Source: Zea mays
Taxonomy: Eukaryota; Streptophyta; Magnoliopsida; Poales; Poaceae
Length of the DNA: 64,000 nt
Assembly (NCBI RefSeq): GCF_902167145.1
Contig: NC_050096.1
Location: forward strand, 82,642,683-82,706,682
Direction: 5' to 3'
Position numbers and translations under genes: made by a program. Shown here piece after piece: positions 56,374 through 64,000 of the stretch (positions are counted from its first letter, which is position 1; the number at the start of each line of letters is the position of its first letter). A model generated the notes under the pieces. That model saw only the letters and a program-made list of their open reading frames with translations. It searched no databases and was not told where the DNA came from.

Positions 56374-58514
56374 CCATAAGTATTGAATAAACCACTTAAT
56401 TAAATATTTAAAACTTGTAACGTGATAAGATAACATTATTAATACGAAATCAACGCTGTCATGAGGTTGACACGACTAAAACGAGTTGTAACGGGTTTAC
56501 GACGCAAGTTACACATATATATAGGATGACTAACCATTCATGGCTAAACACGTCGCGACATACGAATACTACTTAACTGCGTTGTTTCTCTTATATTAAA
56601 CAAATATTAAATGTAATCCTTAAAGTCGGCATAAACACAATAATAGGTATTTACACACATGTATGTAAAATTATAGATTAGATTCGATTGAACTCCTATT
56701 TTAATAACCGACAACTAAACTACAGATTAATTATTTAATTCTGACGATTCTGTTACGTGAACAATGGTCTAATTAACACGAGCGGTACTGGGTGAAGCGG
56801 ATTGGCGTTGTACGGCGACACGCGTGACGCACAAAATGATGCGTGCAACGCGCGGAGACGACACGCGACAACACAACGGCGAGGCTATGTGCACGCAAGA
56901 GAAAAAGAAAAGGGAGGGTAGACGGGGGTCGTCTACACGTAGACGAACGTCGTCTAAACTCCAACAACACACTATTCACACGTGGATGCACAAGCACGAC
57001 GACGGGTTTCGGGACTGGGTTCAACGACCTGTGCAGGTTGCGTGATGGCAGCGAGGCTGCTGTTGCACACATGACTGGGCGGATCGACTGACGGTGCGCG
57101 CAGGGGAGCTTGGCCATGGGGCCTTACCGCCGCAACGGGCTCAACCAAGGCCGGCCATGGCGAGCACCGAGGAGGGCACGGAAGAGAGAGAGGGGTAGGC
57201 GATGATCTTCCCCTCACAGCGATGAACCACAGAGGGAGTGCGAACTTCGGCGGCGTGGCTGCGTAGCGGCTCAACGGCGGCCTGGGCTGGTCCGACCGGA
57301 CTTCGGCCACGGCGAGCGAGCGCAGCGATGAGCACGACAAGAGGCGAGGAGGGTAGGGATGGAGAGAGGAAGAGGCGAGCTCACCATGAGTGCACGAAGG
57401 GCGGGTTTGGGGAAACTTCAGGCAAGCTCCGGACTTCACACCATGCGATGAACTCGACGAGGAAGAATCGCGGGCGCAGCTTACTAGGGCGGACGGAGAG
57501 GCTCGACGGCGTTGGGCGAGCTGGGCACATGGCAGCAAGGCCGGTGCTCGGTCGCCATGGCTACGCGGCTTGGAAAAGGAGGGAGCAGGGGGCGCTGGGC
57601 GAGCTGGTTGTCGTGACAAGAGCGAGCTCGGCCAGGGGCTTCGGGAACGACCGATCGCGAGACGGGGTTATGGCGTGTGTTCCTGTGCAGAGGGATGTGT
57701 GCGCATTGGGTGCTTGGGTCAAGACATCGTGGGCAGGTGGACGAGGATGAAGCGGGGCACGGGCAAGATCGTGGCGCTGACTTCCCTCCTCCATGCGCGG
57801 ACTGGGCAGGGGTGGGTTGGGCTTGCGCGGCAACTGCGCAGGCTCGGCGGCGGTTGGGGAAGGGCGCAGCTGGGCGCGGATGCTCCGCACGGGGCGCTGC
57901 TAGCGCGAGCGGATCATGGGCGCGCATGCAGGCGCGCGACGGCGCGCAGGGCGGGTACGCATGGGCGGCGCACAGGCGACCGGGCGAGCGCGCGCTGGTG
58001 GCGGCGCTGGGCGCGACGGCGCGCGCTAGGGTTGGGGCGCGAGGCGTGCGAGCCTGCTGGGCCGTGGGAGCAGGCCGGGAGGGGGTGCGCTACGCTGGCA
58101 CGGTTGCCTGGGCCGCGAGCGAGGGGGAAGCGCATGGACCAGCGCGCACGAGACAGCTGGGCCAGGGGAAAGCGCGAAGGAGGGGAAGCAGCCGGTTTCC
58201 CCTTTTATTTATTTATTTTTTTCTTCCTTTTGTTCCTTTTTGAAAACATGATTTAGTTTTGAATTCAAATAAAGTCATGCTTCCTAAGTTTGAATAAATG
58301 CACCATCACAAAGGAAAAACATGCCTCGACATGCTATGCAACAATCAAGGACCCCTTTCTAGGTTTTATTTCACTAGGCCTAAACATATATAAAACAAAA
58401 TAACTCTTCGCTATTTAGGAAAAAGAAAAGAAAAGCAAGGAAAAGAGAGGGTAACACCTGAATTTGGTGGGTATTAGAAAAGAAATTTTTTACCCCCAAA
58501 TTCCGGGTGTTATA
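56374..58514 (-). repeat. Solo LTR H, second part
   Basis: It continues H from 41725. The left part is AT-rich. Bases 57040-58200 are GC-rich with many accidental frames on both strands that match no family I know. The last 300 bases are AT-rich and end with the inverted pair CACCTGAATTTGG / CCAAATTCCGGGTGTTATA. On the minus strand this is the LTR start. Confidence 0.78.
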
Positions 58515-58519
58515 ACAAC

Positions 58520-58931
58520 CTAGCAAAGTTACCAAAACAACACAAGATAAGACTTTTTTTGCAGTTCATAAAATAACAATACAGCACATTATTCACAATT
58601 TCTTATTAAGGAAATAAAGGTGAGGGAAGCATGTTGGTGCACAAGATACAATGATGCGACAATCATGATGCATGCTCATTCTAGACGTCTTCTCAGACCT
58701 AACTACTTTTTCGGAAGCTTCTACAGCATCCTAATAGTAGCAATAGTAGCCTTTACGGCCTATATAAATAGCCACCTAGCTACCCATCTATTCCTAGGGC
58801 TTCACGTCCTAGGTCTATCCTTATCGTCCTGACATCTATCCAACATTGGTTTCTAAGCAAGTTTTACTCTTGAAAAGTTGGTATTCATGACTTATTGGTT
58901 TCTCTGTAATGGTATTCACTCCGATACCAGC
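58520..58931 (-). other. Element F interior, part next to the 5' LTR, with PBS
   Basis: The complement of 58919-58931 is GCTGGTATCGGAG, a Met-tRNA type PBS, directly inside the LTR. The plus-strand 70-codon frame at 58620-58832 matches nothing known and runs antisense to the element; I do not count it as a gene. Confidence 0.75.
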
Positions 58932-61900
58932 TGTGGCGAAACCGCCCAGATTATTCCAGCTTAAGTGCCCAAGTCTCGCCTTAAAGACGACAACACACTT
59001 AAATCGGAATAAACTGTCGATCCCTCGGATCTAGTCCGATAAAGCCACTTACCAAAGATCGAATACCACTAGCTCACTCGAAGGTGAGGCACAGAGAAAT
59101 ACAATAAAGTATAATACCACAAATTTAAGAAGTATCAGTACGTAGTGATTACATTATCAGAGTTTCAAAAATAGTAACCATAATTTTTAATACAGCGGAA
59201 ATAACTAACGGAGAAAACCGAGTAACATGGCGAAGCCTGGCCACGCTACTCCTCATGGTCCTCTCCTGCGAAAGCAATAACCCACTCGACCATCTATCCC
59301 AGTGGCAGGGATGAAGGCCAAGTCACACCATCGACCCAATCAAGGAGGTACCTACAAAATTATGCCACAAGCAAGGCTGAGTAAACTAATACTCAGCTAG
59401 ACTTACCCGGTGTGAGGAGTCTACTCCTCTACCTCTAGACCATGAAGTTGTTTGGCTGATGGGTTTGCTTTGCCTAAAGCACTAGCTGAGTCTAAAAACA
59501 GTTTTAGCTTTTCCAGTTCTAGCATATTTAATTAAGCTAGGTTTGCTCCTTTCTAAGCATACATGGTAACAATCATTTAGTGCAATCAACATCTTTTGCC
59601 AATATCCTCATTTCCACTTATTACTCAATGCAGTACAATGGATCAAGCAGTCTCATTAGCTGCGAGAAGCAGACGATTCGAATCGAGTTTTAACCTTGCA
59701 AGGTAAACCTAAACACACGACATGTAGGGGCACTCCGTCCCCACACACATCAACCGTCCCCATCGATCCCCTGTCCACGGCCAGGACTCACGGCCTTGGC
59801 GTACAATGCTCCAATTGTCCCTGGCTGCTGCCGTGCAACGGCCACTCTTGTACCCACCATAATTTGGCATGGGAGACTCCGTCTCAGATCCAGTGAGGGG
59901 TAAAGTTCGCGCCCGGCTTCACTCAGGTACTAGGCTTACCGGTTACCATATTTCCCGACATGTGTTTAGTACGTTCAAACGCTTGACACAGGTATCCGCA
60001 CGTTAATCCTTATTCCAATTTCATCTCGTAGGCAGCACATTCCCATGGATCCATGTCCGTAGACCATCATCATTCTGTATCAAAAATGGATACAACCAAT
60101 TCCTGACCTCGCGCGAGTGCTAGAAAAATCACTCGACTTCTACCGAGATCCCTAATTAGCAAAGCATCTACTCGACCTAGCATACTAGTATCCATCTCAA
60201 ATAGGAATCCTGAGTTTATGCAACTAAGGTTTCAAGCAACTCCTACACTAAAGTGCACATTACGAACCTACAAACAATAAGTGTTGTAAAATAGCATATA
60301 TAAACTGTTATGCATAAAACCGGGGCTTGCCTGGAATCCAACACTAGATAGTGTTTGCTATATGACACTCGCTTCGCGAGCATCCACTGGTTAAGTCCAT
60401 CATTCTTTGGGTCATCCACCATCTGCATCTTGTGGTTGGCACCACATCACTTGCACGATCATCATCTCTCGGTCCTAAATGAGATGCAAGATGCATATGT
60501 ATGAATATAATGAAAAATATCACAAGATATACAATGACACAGTAACGAGCTAGATATAAGGCGCAAGACATGGTACCACCAAGGATCATACGTAGGTGCT
60601 AATTAGCCATACGTTATTGACCTACGAATTTAACACTACTAAGAAACCGACAAACACTATCACATACATAGCCACCACAAATATGACATCACGAGTACAA
60701 GCATTTATTTAATTGGATACGGCTTTTCATTAGTTCTTCCATTGATCGCACAAAAGCATCACATACAACACAAGTTCAATAGAGGACATAGACATCAATG
60801 TCTATGGAACTCCTATATCACAATCAACTAAAGAAAGAAACATATAAAATATGACACACATGCAATATTAAGCTTAGGCATGGCAAGTCTACATTAATTA
60901 AGTGCTAACTAAATATTTTTAGCAAAAAGGGTAAACTAAACAATCAAATGGGCACTTGCAGATTTTTGGATAGCAACAAAGCAGTTACTTGTTTTAATCA
61001 TAACTCTTCAAATATTAATCCAAAAATAGCAAACTATATCTTTCTGGAAAGCTTAGAAAGTTCTCTATAACTTCGGTATTTTTACCTCAACACGATTCAA
61101 CACTTAGCATGGTCAAAAAGTGCTAACATGACAGCTCTGTTCAGATTTAGACAGATTCAGAATTGCGACTTCAAAAATTCATAATTAGAGACTCAGGCAT
61201 CCAAATCATTTGATCTTAGACTTTCTGGAAAGATAATTAAATTGTCTACCAATTATTTATAAACAACCCAGGTTGATTTAAAGTGTATCAAGGTTAAAAG
61301 ACACTAGGAAGGCTTTGTTGTCCAGATTTGGACAAATTCAGTCTTCCTACTTCAAACACCTATAACGTAATCTTCAGACCACCAAAAAGAGTGATCTAAA
61401 ACTTTTTGGAAAGCTTAGCAAAAGTACTACATAACTTTTATAATCACCAAGAAGTGATTCTATGTTTAACTAGTTCAAACAATACAGTTTTCGAAATCTG
61501 TTCTGACAGTGGACAGGATACAACAATCATCTTATAAAATTTATAACTCTCCAACTAGCAGGTTTATTGTCATGAAAATTTAACACCAGTATGATAAAAA
61601 AATTATCTACAACTTTGTTATAATTGACAAGTACTGATTCGAAACTAAATTTAAGCAAACAATGCGATCTCTGAAATCTGTACCGAAATTGGACAAATTC
61701 AGTTACTGAACTTATGAAAAGCATAACATCTAAATGATCAGACTTATGGCTGTCAAATTTTAACACAGGCAATTTAATAAAGTTATCTACAACTTTTCTA
61801 TATGACTTTTCTAAAAAACATAATTTAGTTCATTAAACAAACAGCACGGCAAAAACAGTGTTTGTAGCCCAAAACAACAACTAATAAATTTCAGCTCCTA

Positions 61901-63071
61901 TTTACTTCAAGAATTTGCCATGTTCTATAGACTTGAATTACTCTAACACTTTACCATTTGTTAGAGTTAAAACAATCAAATGATGACCAACAAGTCGACT
62001 AACAAATTTTATCTAAGTCATTTCGTGCGCTAGAATTACCACACACAATTAACAACGCATCTACCACAATACTCGTACCCGGTACATATATGTATATCGA
62101 TGCGCCCTTCACACACTAATTTGTATTTTAACTTAGACATCACATGAACACTACTACTTTTCATCTGTGACCATAACCATACGCATTTAGACCATAATAA
62201 GCAATTCATCGTGATTACGAGCATAACCAAGGCCATTTAACAACTCGGCTAACTAGAGCAACGACATAGCCCGCCATACGACATACAAGTCACATAAAAC
62301 ACCATATTTTCGGAGATCTAGCATGAAAGAGCATTAACACATGGCATAAAACTCCATAGGACTACATTTTTACTACTGAAGGACCTAAGACGCTTATGTG
62401 CATATCTTACCGGATTGTTCTTCAATTTTAACAAGGACCAACTTATGAACGCTACTTGCTTCCAATAATTATTGGGCTGCGATAACGCTTATATAAGACC
62501 TCTAATCGATCAACCAGACATTTATTTATCCGATGGGCATGGAATGCAATAATTTATAAAGCGAAGCATCGATCTGTATTTATTTATTTAAACTTAGTCT
62601 TCGCATCAAACAAAACATCGCATATATTCCTATCAAAATATAAAAACATCCGAGTTCTTCTCTACTTCATGTTCTTCTCTACACGCTTCCATTCATACAA
62701 TTATATTTTTCCCACACATATAAACACACATGCACAATATCGACCAATAACGTAAATAAAACAAATCGCGAATCACTCAAGGTGAACAACCTAGCCAAAA
62801 TCCGATTGAAGTTACGCATGCATGCCATCAGTTTGGGCTCTTTGCCGAGGAGCGATGCGCGAGGCGTGACGACGACAAGGGCTGCGAGCACGGCACAGTT
62901 TATTACATGATTTATTGGTGCGATCATTTAATCAAACACGAAAAGCACGGGACAGCGGGGTCTCACCATGGGTTTCGACGATGGCACACAGGGACTGCGC
63001 AGATCCGGGCATTCGGCGAAGCGAGATGCGGAGACAGTCGAACTACGCAGATCGACGACTCATCATGCAGT
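58932..63071 (-). repeat. Element F 5' LTR, left 4.1 kb
   Basis: TGTGGCGAAACCGCCC starts at 58932. It aligns along its whole length with 31719-35840, with scattered substitutions and small indels only. It stops near 63071 where element G is inserted. The missing part, about 1.97 kb corresponding to 35841-37808, should lie beyond G. Confidence 0.85.
60960..61850 (-). repeat. 180-bp register array, second copy, F 5' LTR
   Basis: The same array as 33735-34640. TTGGACA-type motifs occur at about 60967, 61146, 61327, 61507 and 61688, again 180-181 bases apart. Both LTR copies keep the register despite point changes. Confidence 0.78.
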
Positions 63072-64000
63072 TGTTGTAGGAAATGGGTGACGCCTAAGAG
63101 GGGGGTGAATTAGGACTTCTAAAACTTTTACTAAACTCAGCCACAAATAAATCCCTAGAGCAAAACCTATGCAAATAATCAAACTAGAATGTGCAAACTA
63201 GGTTGTGTCTAAGTGTTGTTATCTCTACCGCAAAGGCTAAGTTTCAATCTACACTAAATAAGTATGAATACAAGATTGGAACTTAAATGCTTAATATAAA
63301 TGCGGAAACTTAAAGAGCAAAGTAGAGAAGCAAACTCTCGTGGATGACGCCGGTATTTTTACCGAGGTATCCAGAACCACGCAAGGTCCCGACTAATCCT
63401 CGTTGGTGCCCCTACGCAAAGGGAAGCCCACGCAAGGGCCAAGCACCACGGTCGAGTAACTCCGTAGAGAGCCGCGGCCCTTCTCCACGCGCAAGTGGTG
63501 CTCCGCTTCTGGCTCCTCTCGGACGCTCCCCGCCATCTCCACTATCGAGCTTCCGGCTGAAACGCCGTGGGCCTCGTTCCCTCCGGTACACCGTACACAG
63601 TGGCGGTCGTGACACAAACGCGGTTATCACGGTCTCGCAAGACTCTCGCCCCACTCGGTACAATTACAACGACTCACGCAAGAGCCAAGGGGTTGTGTGG
63701 TTTGTCTAAACTCACTCAACTAACTAGGGTTCACCTAGAGCAAGCACTAAAGCGGTCTAACTAACCTAAGCACTTCGCAAAGCACCTACGCTAATCACTG
63801 AGTGATTCTATTAAGCACTTGGGTGTTTGAGCTCTTGGAAATGTGCACTATATGCCTTGGTATGTTGTTTGGGCTCCCACACCTTCAAATGGTCGGTTGG
63901 GTGAAGTATATATAGGCCCCAACTCCAAAATAGCCGTTGGAGAAAAGCTGCAATTCTTTGCGACACACTGGACAGTCCGGTGGTGCACCGGACATCGCAC
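63072..64000 (-). mobile_element. Element G: copia-type LTR (3' LTR or solo LTR), minus strand, runs off the window
   Basis: The left edge is TGTTGTAGGAAATGGGTGAC or TGTAGGAAATGG (63072 or 63075), followed by GCCTAAGAGGGGGGTGAATTAG. This is the mirror of the CACCCCCC end of Sirevirus-type LTRs. TATATATA is at 63907-63914 (also TATA on the minus strand). CACCGGAC and GGACAGTCCGGTGG palindrome words appear at 63968-63995. It lies where the F LTR stops matching its partner. Its TSD and other end are outside the window. No coding frame is supported. Confidence 0.75.

Larger units (their letters stand above)
39074..58514 (-). mobile_element. Solo LTR H (about 4.8 kb, Del/Tekay-like), split by the Huck-type element
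   Basis: H consists of 39074-41725 and 56374-58514. On the minus strand it starts TATAACACCCGGAATTTGGG (normal TG mutated to TA) and ends GGGTGTGACA, the usual inverted ends of Del/Tekay LTRs. TSD ACAAC flanks it. There is only one LTR copy and no PBS, PPT, gag or pol, so it is a solo LTR formed by recombination. A GC-rich zone at 57040-58200 holds only accidental open frames. CG-rich word repeats occur at 40850-41400, and an (AT)n tract near 40538-40552. Confidence 0.8.
31719..63071 (-). mobile_element. Element F: giant-LTR, non-coding (LARD-like) gypsy-type element, minus strand, 5' LTR incomplete
   Basis: On the minus strand: 5' LTR (right copy, left end at 58932, cut by G near 63071), PBS (58931-58919), interior (58931-58520 and 39073-37809), PPT and 3' LTR (37808-31719). 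The LTR begins TGTGACACCCC and ends GCCACA and is 6,090 bp long. The interior is only about 1.68 kb once solo LTR H is removed, and it has no gag or pol. The LTR ends and PBS suit the Del/Tekay type. It must depend on other elements for movement. LTR copies differ by about 5 percent in the first 115 bases compared. Confidence 0.82.

Noticed and set aside
57040..58260. Long plus-strand frame of 288 codons in solo LTR H
   Set aside because: Several frames on both strands are open at once, the composition is Gly/Arg/Ala only and no motif is seen. It is best explained by GC richness.
58620..58832. Open frame of 70 codons with a hydrophobic segment in the F interior
   Set aside because: It is antisense to the element, short, without homologue known to me, and next to the PBS.

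Overview
The window is plant heterochromatin made almost entirely of nested LTR retrotransposons. I found no host gene, rRNA, tRNA or CRISPR. The families (Ji/Opie-type Sirevirus copia elements, a Huck-type gypsy element, Del/Tekay-like long LTRs) and the many CACCGGAC-GTCCGGTG palindromes point to maize or a close Zea relative. Family names come from remembered sequence features, not from a search.

Layout of the left half (1-31375). Copia element A (+) starts before the window. Its pol is split at base 60 by copia element D (61-9837, minus, TSD AGAAC). D carries in its 3' noncoding part a 0.7 kb solo LTR, J (1694-2395, minus, TSD GAAAC), of the same family as gypsy element B. A resumes at 9843 with a decayed pol and reaches its 3' LTR at 13659. 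That LTR is split by B (13827-30240, +, TSD GGAGC). B has a gag but no pol, and carries a spliced antisense gene. The 3' LTR of B is split in turn by copia element C (21106-30099, +, TSD GGTAT). C has open gag and pol frames and nearly identical LTRs, so it looks recent and possibly functional. A ends at 31375 inside a fragment of another Ji/Opie-type element, E (31376-31718).

Layout of the right half (31719-64000). E is cut by F, a minus-strand element with a 6.09 kb LTR and only about 1.7 kb of non-coding internal sequence. Solo LTR H (4.8 kb, TSD ACAAC) sits in the F interior. Huck-type element (41726-56368, minus, TSD GAGGG) sits in H. The second F LTR (58932 onward) is cut near 63072 by a further copia LTR, G, which runs off the window.

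How the genes work together. Only C has a complete set: gag (capsid and nucleocapsid) and pol (protease, integrase, RT, RNase H) between two LTRs with PBS and PPT. D, A and Huck have the same modules broken by stops and frameshifts. B and F could only move with enzymes supplied in trans. The least familiar feature is a pair of multi-exon genes on the strand opposite gag, one in Huck (44508-47863, four exons, own TATA box) and one in B (20250-17092). They share a recognisable N-terminal domain although their LTRs are unrelated. Insertion order from nesting: E, then A and F; then D and B in A, and H in F; then J in D, C in B, Huck in H, and G in F.
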